A DNA stretch of 64,000 bases from Hymenobacter gelipurpurascens (GCF_900187375.1 NZ_FYEW01000001.1:1860001-1924000); one strand, 5' to 3'; counted from the stretch's first letter, positions 27,576 to 36,790 are shown. Numbers and translations are program-made. The notes: a model not told the origin generated them from the letters alone.

Positions 27576-28118
27576 CTATTGGGTTACCAGTAGGTGGATA
27601 TCGGGGTGGCTTTGGTCTTTTTCGGAGATTAGCACAGGCTCCGTAGGCCACTGAATACCGATGGCCGGATCGTTCCAGCGGAGGCCGCGCTCGTGGCCCG
27701 GCGCGTACTTAGCCGACACCTGGTAGCACACATCGGTATTATCGCGCAGCGTAAGAAACCCATGCGCGAAACGAGCTGGCACAAATAGCATCCGGAAGGA
27801 GTCGGCGGTGAGCTCAATTCCCAGCCACTGTCCGTAGGTAGGCGACTCTTCGCGCAGGTCTACAATTACATCGTAAATGGCGCCGCGCGTGCACCGGACC
27901 AGCTTGGTTTCCTCGTAAGGAGCCAGCTGAAAGTGCATACCGCGCAAGGTGCCTTTGGTAGGGTTCGAGGACACATTGGCCTGCAGCGGCGGCATCAGGA
28001 TGCCATGCGCGGCAAATTCGTCTTCGCACCAGGAGCGCGCGAAAAAGCCGCGCTCATCGGCCATACGGTCAACATCAATAATAAACGCGCCGGCTAACTC
28101 GGTTTCGGTGAAAATCAT
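27576..28118 (-). CDS. RmlC-like nucleotide-4-keto-sugar 3,5-epimerase
   Basis: 180 residues, a normal length for the cupin-fold RmlC family. The catalytic His is in GTLRGMHFQLAPYEE, an Asp/Tyr region follows in VCYQVSAKYAPGHERGL, and the family motif PARFAHGFLTL is present. RmlC epimerises C3 and C5 of dTDP-4-keto-6-deoxyglucose. No dTDP-glucose genes are visible here, and a CDP-glucose-forming gene lies two genes upstream, so the substrate may be a CDP-linked 4-keto sugar. Position between the SDR and the C-methyltransferase fits a deoxysugar pathway. Confidence 0.85.
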   Translation of the reverse strand: MIFTETELAGAFIIDVDRMADERGFFARSWCEDEFAAHGILMPPLQANVSSNPTKGTLRGMHFQLAPYEETKLVRCTRGAIYDVIVDLREESPTYGQWLGIELTADSFRMLFVPARFAHGFLTLRDNTDVCYQVSAKYAPGHERGLRWNDPAIGIQWPTEPVLISEKDQSHPDIHLLVTQ

Positions 28119-28189
28119 AACAAAGGATGTGCAGGTGTAGTGGTAGTGAACAAGGGCGTTTTAATAGAGAACCCGGGGCAAAATATACC

Positions 28190-29299
28190 CTACAGAGCGA
28201 GAGCTGCGTACTCCGGCGTTTCTATAGGGGGCAAGGTAGTGGCGGCGGGCAGTGCCCAGCGAAGCGCGGCGTTTAGCTCGCCGGTTTCGCGCAAGGCAGT
28301 CAGCACCCGAAGGCGCATTAGCTGCGATGTGCGGAAGCTGCCGTCGCGGAAGTTCATGCTCATCAGCCCGTCGCGCAGCTCTGCAATGGTATCGGGCAGG
28401 GTGCGTTGCGGCTGGTGCTCGGGCGCGAGCTGTTGGTACAGGCTAAAATCGACGCGGTAGGAGCGCTTATCGGGGGGCGCCGCCGCGTTCAGGCTTACCC
28501 GGGTTCCGGGCAGCGCCTCGGCCACAGCGTAGGCCAGGTCGCGCACTTGGTAGTTCCAGACTTCGGCACCCGTATTGATGGCCAGGAAGGCCGCCCCGCA
28601 GCCGCACCGGGGGCGCTGGACGGCCCACCCGATAGCGCGGGCCATATCCTGCACATGAATAAGGGGGCGCCAAGGGGTTCCATCGCTGAGGATGCTGATT
28701 TCGCCCGAGGCCACTGCCCCGGCCACAAAATCGTTGACCACCAGATCCAGTCGCAGCCGGTGGCTCCAGCCACACGCGGTGGCAAAGCGCAAACAGGTTA
28801 TCTGAAACTGCTCATCGGCCAAGGGCTCCAGTGCCTGCTCGCTCAATACCTTGGAGCGGGCATAGGCCGTCAGCGGATTCAGGGGTGAGTTTTCCGACTT
28901 GGCCTCGTCGCCGCCTGCGCCATACATGCTGCAGGAGCTGGCAAATACGAAGCGCTCGACGCCGGCCTCCTTGGCCAGCCGGGCCAACCGTACGCCAGCG
29001 AGGTAATTTACATCCAGCGTAATCTGCTCATAGGTCTGGCCCATGGGGTCGTTGCTGATGGCAGCCAGATTCACGACTACATCAATGCCCTGCAGCAAGG
29101 CAACTGGCAGCTCGCGTATATCCCCGAACAGTTGGCGGTCCAGGCACAGCTCCGGCAACCGGGTAGCGCCCGTCAGACAATGCGCAAAGAAACCTGTATC
29201 GTAGCCAATTAGCTCCGCTTGCGGGTACTCTTGCCGTAAGTATCGGACTACGCCGGGGCCTACATAGCCCATGTTACCAGTAATGAGAATACGAGGCAT
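28190..29299 (-). CDS. Extended SDR (NAD-dependent epimerase/4-ketoreductase-like)
   Basis: 369 residues. The NAD-binding loop is ITGNMGYVGPGVVRYLRQ. The active site shows SSCSMYGAGGDEAK and the Y-x3-K TAYARSKVLSEQAL. Sugar-nucleotide 4,6-dehydratases carry a Thr-Asp-Glu triad at this place (TDEVYG type), which is absent, so this is more likely an epimerase or 4-ketoreductase finishing the sugar. It lies 98 bp after the cytidylyltransferase gene and 71 bp before the RmlC-like gene. Substrate not determinable. Confidence 0.8.
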   Translation of the reverse strand: MPRILITGNMGYVGPGVVRYLRQEYPQAELIGYDTGFFAHCLTGATRLPELCLDRQLFGDIRELPVALLQGIDVVVNLAAISNDPMGQTYEQITLDVNYLAGVRLARLAKEAGVERFVFASSCSMYGAGGDEAKSENSPLNPLTAYARSKVLSEQALEPLADEQFQITCLRFATACGWSHRLRLDLVVNDFVAGAVASGEISILSDGTPWRPLIHVQDMARAIGWAVQRPRCGCGAAFLAINTGAEVWNYQVRDLAYAVAEALPGTRVSLNAAAPPDKRSYRVDFSLYQQLAPEHQPQRTLPDTIAELRDGLMSMNFRDGSFRTSQLMRLRVLTALRETGELNAALRWALPAATTLPPIETPEYAALAL

Positions 29300-29397
29300 A
29301 AAAGGAGTATCAGGTAAAGCTCCGGCAGTACCAGAACCTTGAAGTAGAACTGATTGGGTGGCCTAGGCACCAGCCATAGAGCCATAATTGGTTGCTG

Positions 29398-30288
29398 TTA
29401 ACTGGCCGGAACAATGGTCGGGGCCGCTACCCGCTCGTTGGCCGGCGCCATTACCGGCGAAGTCATAATATCAGCTAGTACAGAATCGGTTGTGAGAGGC
29501 TTAGGCGCATCGTTCCACACTTTCCAGCGGGCACGGCCCTGGTGCCACATTTCTTCCAGCAGGTTTTTATCGCGCAGGGTATCCATGGGTTGCCAGAACC
29601 CCTCATGCCGGAAAGCGGCCAGCTTGCCACCCGAGGCCAAGCTCTCCAATGGCGCCTTTTCCCACACAGTATCATCACTGTCAATATAATCGAGCACGGA
29701 GGGCTCCAGCACAAAGAAGCCACCGTTAATCCAGGGCGTTTCGCCGCCTTCGGGCTTTTCCGTGAAGCTGGAAACCAGGCTGCTTTCCTCCGTGAGGTTA
29801 AACACGCCAAAGCGGCCGGGCTGCCGCACCGCCGTGAGCGTAGCCAACGCTTTTTGCTCTTGGTGGTAGCGAATAGAAGCCCGTATATCCACGTCCCCTA
29901 CTCCATCACCATAAGTCAGGCAGAAGGTTTCGTTATCCAGGTACTCCCGCACCCGGCGTAATCGCCCGCCCGTCATGGTTTCTAGGCCAGTGTCTACCAG
30001 CGTTACCGTCCAGGGCTCAGCGTTGTTGCGGTGAATCTGCATTTCGTTGCGGTCCATCCGGAACGTAACGTCTGAGTTGTGCAGGAAATAATCAGAGAAA
30101 TACTGCTTAATCATATGGCCCTTATAGCCGCAGCAGATCACAAAATCGGTGATGCCGTGGTGGGCATAAATCTTTAGAATATGCCATAATATTGGCTTTC
30201 CACCTACTTCCACCATCGGTTTCGGGCGTACGCCGCTTTCTTCACTAATGCGAGTTCCGTAGCCGCCCGCGAGTATTACTGCTTTCAT
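29398..30288 (-). CDS. rfbF: Glucose-1-phosphate cytidylyltransferase
   Basis: Makes CDP-glucose from CTP and glucose-1-phosphate, the entry to CDP-deoxysugars. Residues 1-30 show the nucleotidyltransferase signature [20 protein letters not shown]. The family-specific [19 protein letters not shown] and the [13 protein letters not shown] region identify RfbF rather than the dTDP-glucose enzyme. Start is the ATG at 30288; a longer frame to 30477 encodes a Phe/Ile-rich stretch from AT-rich DNA and is unlikely. At 296 residues it is about 40 longer than usual, because of a Pro/Ala/Val-rich tail. Confidence 0.92.
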   Translation of the reverse strand: MKAVILAGGYGTRISEESGVRPKPMVEVGGKPILWHILKIYAHHGITDFVICCGYKGHMIKQYFSDYFLHNSDVTFRMDRNEMQIHRNNAEPWTVTLVDTGLETMTGGRLRRVREYLDNETFCLTYGDGVGDVDIRASIRYHQEQKALATLTAVRQPGRFGVFNLTEESSLVSSFTEKPEGGETPWINGGFFVLEPSVLDYIDSDDTVWEKAPLESLASGGKLAAFRHEGFWQPMDTLRDKNLLEEMWHQGRARWKVWNDAPKPLTTDSVLADIMTSPVMAPANERVAAPTIVPAS

Positions 30289-30570
30289 AGTAGGAAACGT
30301 TATGACACTGGAAAAGTGAGCTGAAGTCAGCGAGATAGTTAGTAATAGCTCTTTACACTGTACTAACCCATCATAGAATAGTACCGATGGAAAGATAAAT
30401 AATATTATAACAATGGCAATAAAAAATATAATCTTATTTAATACATACCAATAAAAAATATTCAAGGTACCATACATTCCTAGCTGGCACTATGTGCTGA
30501 GAATGATATAGCATCATGCCTTTTACTGGCCTAGGCATCCTAACACATTCACTTGTAGCCAGCTACACTA

Positions 30571-31395
30571 CTAGAGCACAATGTGTTCTGACTCAGGGGC
30601 AGGCACTGAGTACGAGAAAGCAGGGGTTCGCGGCACTGGCCGGCCAGCCAGCATGGCCAGACTTCGGCGCACCATCATATACACGAATTGTGTGTTCGTT
30701 ACAAGGTAGCGCTTACCTAAGCGGCGCGGTTCCAGCCAGAGCCGGTAGGCCCATTCCAGCCAGAGCTGCCGGGCCCAAGTTGGCAAACGGCGCTCTAGGC
30801 CCGCATAGACCGGAAATGCCTGGCCTACACCCAGCATGCACGCCCGAATGCGGCCCTGATGCACCGCCATCCAACGTTCTTGGCGGGGGCAGCCTAGGGC
30901 TACAAACAGCAAATCGGGGTCGGCGGCGTTGATGGCGGCTACTTCGGCGGCATCCTCTTCGGGTGTAAGCTGTCGGAAGGGGGGCGAATGGGTACCTACT
31001 ACGCGCAGGGTGGGCAACTCGCGGCGGGCTCTTTCCACCATGGCGGTAAGTACCGGCTCGGTGGTGCCATAAAAATACACTGACTGCCCTCGCTCAGCGG
31101 CAGCGGCTAGCAGCTGCGGCATCAAATCCATGCCAGCTACGCGGGCCTGCCGCTTTCCTCGGTTAAACCACCCCACTGCTGCTGCTACTGGGCTCCCATC
31201 GGGCGCTACAATGGCGGCGTGCTCCAGCACCCGGCGGAACGAGGCGTCGTGCTGGGCCTCCACCACCATATGTACGTTGGCAAAGCATACGTAGGCCGAG
31301 CAGCGGGCCTTACCCAAGCTCAGCACCGCCTCCACAAAGCTGGTAGGCGCACCGGTAGAAATCCAGGAATCCAGAACGGGTAGCTTTGGGAGCAT
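30571..31395 (-). CDS. WecB/TagA/CpsF-family glycosyltransferase (GT26)
   Basis: 274 residues. Typical features are CFANVHMVVEAQHD, APDGSPVAAAVGW with the conserved Asp, and ALGCPRQERWM near residue 180. Family members transfer N-acetylmannosaminuronate, ManNAc or glucose onto an undecaprenyl-linked sugar, usually as the second step of repeat-unit assembly. It lies 199 bp downstream of the initiating transferase gene, which fits that order. The stretch from 30289 to 30570 towards rfbF is AT-rich and holds no gene I can support. Confidence 0.88.
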   Translation of the reverse strand: MLPKLPVLDSWISTGAPTSFVEAVLSLGKARCSAYVCFANVHMVVEAQHDASFRRVLEHAAIVAPDGSPVAAAVGWFNRGKRQARVAGMDLMPQLLAAAAERGQSVYFYGTTEPVLTAMVERARRELPTLRVVGTHSPPFRQLTPEEDAAEVAAINAADPDLLFVALGCPRQERWMAVHQGRIRACMLGVGQAFPVYAGLERRLPTWARQLWLEWAYRLWLEPRRLGKRYLVTNTQFVYMMVRRSLAMLAGRPVPRTPAFSYSVPAPESEHIVL

Positions 31396-31594
31396 ACGCT
31401 ACATACTTAGGTATAACAGGCTGATTAAGAGAATCTAATAAAGAAACAATATGGAGCAGTGCCGCGCCAAAACAAAGTCGGCAGTGTGGACTAAGGACGC
31501 GCCGGCCTGTGCCAGTGGGCGGCATAAGGCGCATGCCATTAGCCCACCGTATAGGAGGGTTTGCCCAAATCGGGCGGCGCCGCGGTACAGGCGG

Positions 31595-32998
31595 TTAATA
31601 GGCGTTCTTTTCTCCCCGCACCATATTCCAGACGGTCTGGCCGATGATTTTCAGATCAAGCCCAAACGACCAGTTTTCAACGTATTTCAGGTCGTACTCT
31701 ACGCGCTTTTCCATGGTCCCCGCTTCGCGGGTTTCGCCACGGTAGCCATTCACCTGGGCATAGCCCGTAATGCCGGGCGTAACTGCGTGGCGCATCTGGT
31801 AGGTGCGGATGTGCTTGCTGTATTCTTCGAGCTGCGAAATCATGTTGGGACGCGGGCCTACCACTGACATGTGGCCTAGCAGCACATTAAAGAACTGCGG
31901 CAGCTCATCTAGATTATACTTGCGCAGATACTTGCCCACGCGGGTGATGCGTGGATCGGCTTTGGTGGCCTGCAGCTCTGCCTGGCCATGATCGGTGCGC
32001 ATGGTGCGCAGTTTGTAGCACGGAAAGAGCTGGTTGCGCTTGCCCGGCCGCATCTGGCGGAAGAATATAGGACCCGGCGAATCGAGCTTGATAAGGATAG
32101 CCAGCGTAGTGAGCAGCACCGGAAACACGCCTACAATAATCAGCAGCGAGAAGACTACATCGAATACCCGCTTGAGGGCCAGGTTGGTTTGAATCCCCAG
32201 GGGCTCGTGCCGAATAGTGAGGATGGGCAGATGGTCGTAGAAGTATACGTTCACGTCTTTACGAACTGTGCCCCGGAAATCGGGCACGATACGGAAGGAT
32301 AAGAAATGCTCATCGGCGAAGCGCGACAGGTCCTCAATCAGCTGGCGCCGGTCCAGCGGAAGCGCGAAATAAATGGCCTCTACCTGGTGGTGCAGGCAGT
32401 AATTCTTCATTTCAGAAAGCCGGCCGCGCACCAGCGCGCGTAGGCCTGCCGGCACAGGGTCAGTGTCATCGGCGAAGAACCCCATGAACTGATTGGCAAT
32501 GGGATCATGCGACTCCAGAAAACGGTACAGCTCCTGCCCGCTTGGCCCGGCTCCCACAATAATGAAGCGGCTCTGCGCCTGCCCGAAGTGCTTGTGGTAT
32601 GTCCGGTACAGAAACGTCATCAGGAAGCGGCCCGAAATCACGACCCCCATTGACAGGCTATAAACGGAGAACAGGTAGCGCATCGGGACCCAATAGATGC
32701 CGAGTGCTACTACCCCCAGCAGTACCAGGAAGGCATGCAGCATAAAGGTGCGCAGCAGATACAGCAGCTTCTCCGGATAGGTGATGAGCCGGTCTACGCG
32801 GTATAGGTTCGCGAACTGGCCCGACAGAATCCACCAGAGCAGCGCGTATATAACAAAGAAGAAGGGATAGTACCCCTGGAAGTGCCAGTGGCCTAGCAGC
32901 AAATAACCCGCCATCCGGAAGGCCCCGAAAATCAGCAACAGATCTACTGCAGGAAGAATAAAGCGGGAAGTATCAGTGTAGTGTCTGTAACGTTCCAT
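31595..32998 (-). CDS. Undecaprenyl-phosphate sugar phosphotransferase (WcaJ-type initiating enzyme)
   Basis: 467 residues. Four N-terminal membrane helices (residues about 10-130) precede a Rossmann-like domain (FIIVGAGPSGQELYRFLE). A further hydrophobic segment then leads into the C-terminal Bac_transf domain. Catalytic-domain motifs are KRVFDVVFSLLIIVGVFP, SPGPIFFRQMRPGKRN, YKLRTMR, and LRKYNLDELPQFFNVLLG, with the Asp-Glu pair. It transfers a sugar-1-phosphate, commonly glucose, to undecaprenyl phosphate and so starts repeat-unit synthesis at the inner membrane. It heads the - strand part of the locus; the upstream 470 bp contain its presumed promoter. Confidence 0.93.
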   Translation of the reverse strand: MERYRHYTDTSRFILPAVDLLLIFGAFRMAGYLLLGHWHFQGYYPFFFVIYALLWWILSGQFANLYRVDRLITYPEKLLYLLRTFMLHAFLVLLGVVALGIYWVPMRYLFSVYSLSMGVVISGRFLMTFLYRTYHKHFGQAQSRFIIVGAGPSGQELYRFLESHDPIANQFMGFFADDTDPVPAGLRALVRGRLSEMKNYCLHHQVEAIYFALPLDRRQLIEDLSRFADEHFLSFRIVPDFRGTVRKDVNVYFYDHLPILTIRHEPLGIQTNLALKRVFDVVFSLLIIVGVFPVLLTTLAILIKLDSPGPIFFRQMRPGKRNQLFPCYKLRTMRTDHGQAELQATKADPRITRVGKYLRKYNLDELPQFFNVLLGHMSVVGPRPNMISQLEEYSKHIRTYQMRHAVTPGITGYAQVNGYRGETREAGTMEKRVEYDLKYVENWSFGLDLKIIGQTVWNMVRGEKNAY

Positions 32999-33474
32999 AG
33001 CAAAGCAGAGAGCATGAGAGGAGAGAGAAAGCAGAGTTCATGCACTATTACTGAATAGTACTAGCAGATACAAAGTAAACCATTTTTGGTGTTTAATCGA
33101 TATTTAATTGAACTTTGTTACATATTTTTTCTATTAAAAATTTAATACTTACTACTAAACTTCCACACCTCAGTCTTGTTACATCATCTTACAATCACAC
33201 AACAAACTAATTATCAGTTATTTATATAGCATAAGAACGATGTTACAAGTAGGTACAGCAATGCAATGGCTTGTATTGGCACCTTAGGCTGCTTTTTTGG
33301 GTAGCGGGCTTTAAGTGCTGCTGAACCTGAGCCCGGACTCCGGTGGGTACCACAGGCTGCAGCACGGGAGTGGCTGGCCCGCCGCGTGCCCGTTGGGCCA
33401 TAAAAAAGCGCTAGGCCACTCACCAGTATGTTGCTGATGAGTGGCCTAGCGCTGGTAGGACTATTCTTATCGGG
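32999..33474. other. 476-bp intergenic region upstream of the WcaJ-type gene
   Basis: No supported gene. The part next to the WcaJ-type start is AT-rich and has, on the - strand, a near-consensus -7 box TTACTTTG (33071-33078). The part next to the USP gene end is GC-rich and ends in the terminator at 33402-33453. A 69-codon - strand frame (33214-33423) starts inside that terminator, so I did not call it. Confidence 0.5.
33402..33453 (-). terminator. Intrinsic terminator made from two inverted AGTGGCCTAG motifs
   Basis: TGAGTGGCCTAGCGCT (33438-33453) and its perfect complement (33407-33422) form a 16-bp stem with a 15-nt loop. On the - strand it is followed by six U residues (33402-33407), 22 bp after the USP stop codon. 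The motif pair is thus used as a terminator stem. Confidence 0.85.
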
Positions 33475-34293
33475 TTACTTGGCGGGCACTACCAGCACAG
33501 GCAGCGGGCTATGCAGCAGCACCTGAGCCGTTACGCTATGATGGAACAGCTTTCCCAGGAAGCTGCGGGGGCGGGCCACCAGCACCACCATGTCGTACGC
33601 ATCGGGGGTAGCCGCCGCCAGAATTCCGTCGGCAGGACTGGCATTCAGCACGGTGCGCGTGTATACGGGCTGCAGATCTACGGCTAGGCCAGTCTGCAGC
33701 ACCGAGCTCAGGGCATCGGCTACGGTTTGGTGCCCTCCGGTTTCAGGCGCCACGTGCAGCACCGTCAGTTCGCACTGCAACGAGGTGAGGATGTGCCGAA
33801 TGCTGCCCGCGTATTCGCCCAAGGTAAAGGCCTCGCCATCAACGGCCATCAGTATACGCTTTGGCAGGGCAATATCGACGATGGAATGCGGCACCACCAG
33901 CATTGGGTAGGGCGAGGTGCGAAGGATATCGAGGGAGGTAGTCTGCACCAGCTCATCGGGGGTTCCGGAGTAGTCGGGGCGGCCTAGCACAATCAGGGCC
34001 GGCTGGTGCCGGCTTACCGCATCGGCCACGGCAAATGCCACGCGCCCGTGGCCCACCTCAGCCACTACCGGCACCGTGAGCCCCTCGGCCAGGCTGTTCA
34101 TGGCTAGGTCCATGGCTTCCTTGCTTAAGTTAGAAAGCTGCCCGGTAAACATTTCCGCGTCCAGCACAGAGTCGCGGCGCACATGCAGCAGCACCAGGCG
34201 CGCGCCGAGCGGGCCTGCCAGGTTAGTGGCGTAGTTGAGGGCGCGGTTGGAAGCCTGGAAAAAATCGGTGAGGATAAGCAGCGAGGTGGCCAT
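33475..34293 (-). CDS. Tandem-domain universal stress protein
   Basis: 272 residues with two USP folds: domain 1 (about 1-140, LLILTDFFQASNRALNYAT) and domain 2 (about 145-272, starting RILMAVDGEAFTL). The C-terminal signature is ARPRSFLGKLFHHSVTAQVL. In ATP-binding USPs this position reads G-x2-G-x9-G-S/T; here the glycines are replaced (Val, Pro, His). It is therefore probably a non-ATP-binding USP. It is divergently transcribed from the MBL hydrolase gene across a 159-bp gap that contains an FNR-like site. Confidence 0.9.
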   Translation of the reverse strand: MATSLLILTDFFQASNRALNYATNLAGPLGARLVLLHVRRDSVLDAEMFTGQLSNLSKEAMDLAMNSLAEGLTVPVVAEVGHGRVAFAVADAVSRHQPALIVLGRPDYSGTPDELVQTTSLDILRTSPYPMLVVPHSIVDIALPKRILMAVDGEAFTLGEYAGSIRHILTSLQCELTVLHVAPETGGHQTVADALSSVLQTGLAVDLQPVYTRTVLNASPADGILAAATPDAYDMVVLVARPRSFLGKLFHHSVTAQVLLHSPLPVLVVPAK

Positions 34294-34380
34294 AAGCTGA
34301 AGTGTACAAACGAGTGAGAACAGATAAGCAAAGGACCGGCTCAGCGGCTGCCGGGGCTATGCGCCAGGTTAGGACGGCAC

Positions 34381-34394
34381 ATGACAAATGTCAT
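34381..34394. promoter_or_regulatory. FNR/Crp-type inverted repeat between USP and MBL genes
   Basis: ATGACAAATGTCAT is TGAC-N4-GTCA with symmetrical flanking A/T. A -7-like TAATCTTG lies at 34417-34424, which would place the repeat near -42 for the MBL gene, the class II activator position. Regulator identity is inferred from site type only. Confidence 0.5.
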
Positions 34395-34452
34395 TGGCCC
34401 AGAGGAGACGGGGCTGTAATCTTGTGATAATCTACTCCTTTTAGATCCTATT

Positions 34453-35850
34453 ATGAACGTCCGGCTGCAATTTCTTGGCGCGGCCCATTGCGTAACGGGC
34501 TCAAAGTATTGGCTCACCCTGGATGGCCTGCCCACACCCCACCACGTGCTAATCGACTGCGGGCTGTTTCAGGGGCTGAAGGAGCTGCGGCTGCGTAACC
34601 GCGAGGAGTTGCCCCTCGACCCAAGCCTGCTGGATCCCGTCATCCTGACCCACGCCCACATCGACCACACCGGCTACCTGCCCAAGCTGGTGCATAATGG
34701 GTTTCGGGGACGCATTTTCTGCACGGAGCCCACTGCCGACCTGCTCAGCATTATGCTCCTCGACTCGGCCAAGCTCCAGGAAGAAGAAGCGGCTTTTGCG
34801 AATGCCAAAGGCTACTCCAGCCACCACCCGGCCGTGGCGCTCTACACCCAAACCGATGTACTGCAGGTGCTGCCCCTGGTAGAGAGTGTGGCCTACGACT
34901 CGGAGTTGACCTTGTGCGAGGGCGCCCTGACCCTCACGTACCGCGAGGCTGGCCATATTCTGGGGTCGGCCATTGCTGAGCTAACCGTGCAGGGCGCCAC
35001 CCAGCGCAAGCAGCTGGTATTTTCCGGCGACTTAGGCCGCTACGATAACCCGGTGATGCACGCCCCGGCCGTCATCAGGGAGGCCGATGTGTTGCTGGTA
35101 GAGTCTACCTACGGCGACCGGGATACGCACCTGCAGAACCCGGAAGAGGAACTGGCAAACGTGGTGAATGAAGCGCTACGCCGTGGGGGCGTACTAGTGG
35201 TGGCCGCCTTTGCCGTGGGGCGCACCCAAAGCCTGCTCTACTACCTGAAAAAGCTACGCCAGGAAGGCCGCGTGCCGCAGGCACCAGTTTACGTGGATAG
35301 CCCGATGGGTATTCGGGTCTCGGACCTGTACCCCCGCCACCCCTCGGCACATAGGCTGGGGCATGGTAACGTGTTTGATTTCAGTGGCCTACGCTTCGTT
35401 ACAGAGTCGTGGGAATCGAAGGCCCTGAACGATAAATCCGGGCCGGCTATCATCATTTCGGCCAGTGGCATGTGCACCGGAGGCCGCATTATGCACCATC
35501 TGTATCATCGTTTGCCAAAGCCCCAGGACACGCTGCTGCTGATTGGCTACCAGGCCGAAGGCACGCGCGGCCGCGACCTGCAGGAGGGCGCTGCTTCCGT
35601 GAAAATATTTGGCGCGGCGGTACCCGTACACTGCCAAGTGCAGCACCTCGATGGCTTTTCGGCCCACGCCGACCGGCAGGATCTGTTGCGCTGGCTAGAC
35701 CAGTTCCGGCACCCTCCCCAGCAAACCTTTGTGGTACACGGAGAGCCCGCCGCCGCCGATGCGCTGGCCACCACTCTCCGGCAGCGAGGTTGGTCGAATG
35801 TGCGGGTTCCAGGCTACCTGGACCACGTGCTGCTCTTTGAAAATATCTGA
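34453..35850 (+). CDS. MBL-fold/beta-CASP hydrolase with RNA-specificity (RMMBL) domain
   Basis: 465 residues. The zinc-binding motif is in LTHAHIDHTGYLPKLV, further ligands in EAGHILGSAIAEL and FSGDLGRYD. The beta-CASP part holds VVAAFAVGRTQSLLYYL and SASGMCTGGRIMHHL, and the C-terminal RMMBL part GFSAHADRQDLLRWL and FVVHGEPAAADALA. The layout is that of bacterial Ysh1/CPSF73-like exonuclease-type proteins, possibly acting on RNA. It is the first + strand gene of the stress island and is followed 26 bp later by a DUF6544-type gene. Substrate is not established from sequence. Confidence 0.88.
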   Translation: MNVRLQFLGAAHCVTGSKYWLTLDGLPTPHHVLIDCGLFQGLKELRLRNREELPLDPSLLDPVILTHAHIDHTGYLPKLVHNGFRGRIFCTEPTADLLSIMLLDSAKLQEEEAAFANAKGYSSHHPAVALYTQTDVLQVLPLVESVAYDSELTLCEGALTLTYREAGHILGSAIAELTVQGATQRKQLVFSGDLGRYDNPVMHAPAVIREADVLLVESTYGDRDTHLQNPEEELANVVNEALRRGGVLVVAAFAVGRTQSLLYYLKKLRQEGRVPQAPVYVDSPMGIRVSDLYPRHPSAHRLGHGNVFDFSGLRFVTESWESKALNDKSGPAIIISASGMCTGGRIMHHLYHRLPKPQDTLLLIGYQAEGTRGRDLQEGAASVKIFGAAVPVHCQVQHLDGFSAHADRQDLLRWLDQFRHPPQQTFVVHGEPAAADALATTLRQRGWSNVRVPGYLDHVLLFENI

Positions 35851-35876
35851 CCGCATCTGGTTTCCCTTAGCCCTTT

Positions 35877-36719
35877 ATGCTCCCGCACCCGCGCTTCCCG
35901 CGCCTTATACCGCTCCTCGCTTCCGTAGGCCTAGCCACCGCGGCAGGCCTATGGTGGAGCAGATATCAGGCCCACCGCCAACTACGCCGGAAAGTGGCAC
36001 AGCTCTTCGCTCAGGCTGAGCCCAGCCCGGAAGTTTACGTGGAGGCACGACTGGCGGGGCTGCCGGCACCGGTGCAGCGGTATTTCCGGCACGTGCTGCG
36101 CGAGGGGCAGCCGTACTTGAGTGGCCTACGCCTGCGCCACACCGGGCAGTTTAAAACCGATTTAAAGAAAGACTGGCTTTCCATTGAGGGCGAGCAGTAT
36201 AGTACGGCCAATCCGCCTGGCTTTATCTGGCAGGGCACCACCCGTTTGTTTACAGCCCAGGATGAGTACCTGGATGGCCATGGCCGACTTGCCGTGCGGC
36301 TGCTGGGGGCCATTCCGCTTATGCAGGGCGAGGGCATCCGCTACGACCAGGGTGAGCTGCTCCGCTGGCTGGGCGAATGCGTGTGGCTGCCCACCGCCCT
36401 ACTGCCCGCCCCCCACCTGCGCTGGACCGCCGCCCCCGACGACCACTCGGCCCACCTTACCCTGACGCACCACGGGCAAACCGTGTCCTACCTCGTGCGC
36501 TTCAACGAGCAGGACGGAATGGTACAGTGCGAAACCCAACGCTATCAAGGAGATACTACCCTGCTGCCTTGGGTGGGGCGCTTCAGCCGGTACCGCGTGC
36601 TGCACGGCGTGCGCGTGCCCACTAGGCTGGAAGCCAGCTGGGTAGTAGACGGGCAGCGCCTGCCCTACGCCCGCTTTCGGGTGCTGGAACTGGCCTACCA
36701 CGAGCTGCATCTTTTCTGA
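35877..36719 (+). CDS. DUF6544 (DUF6920)-like membrane-anchored protein
   Basis: 280 residues. A hydrophobic N-terminal segment (LIPLLASVGLATAAGLWW) probably anchors it in the membrane. The rest matches the DUF6544 pattern LPAPVQRYFRHVLREGQP, then LSIEGEQYSTANPPGFIW and GELLRWLGECVWLPTALL. To my knowledge no function is established. It is tightly packed between the MBL hydrolase and the hydroxyacid dehydrogenase (26 and 71 bp). Confidence 0.75.
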   Translation: MLPHPRFPRLIPLLASVGLATAAGLWWSRYQAHRQLRRKVAQLFAQAEPSPEVYVEARLAGLPAPVQRYFRHVLREGQPYLSGLRLRHTGQFKTDLKKDWLSIEGEQYSTANPPGFIWQGTTRLFTAQDEYLDGHGRLAVRLLGAIPLMQGEGIRYDQGELLRWLGECVWLPTALLPAPHLRWTAAPDDHSAHLTLTHHGQTVSYLVRFNEQDGMVQCETQRYQGDTTLLPWVGRFSRYRVLHGVRVPTRLEASWVVDGQRLPYARFRVLELAYHELHLF

Positions 36720-36790
36720 CTTCTTCTACCTGCTTTTGTATGCTGCCTTTGCTGCAGCATTTCTCCCTTTCCACTACTTGCCACCTCCTG

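Noticed and set aside
28190..29299. Sugar-nucleotide 4,6-dehydratase
   Set aside because: The active-site triad Thr-Asp-Glu is missing (SSCSMYG instead), so I call it an SDR epimerase or reductase.
33214..33423. 69-codon - strand frame with a hydrophobic end
   Set aside because: It would start within the terminator of the USP gene, and no promoter or conserved motif is seen.
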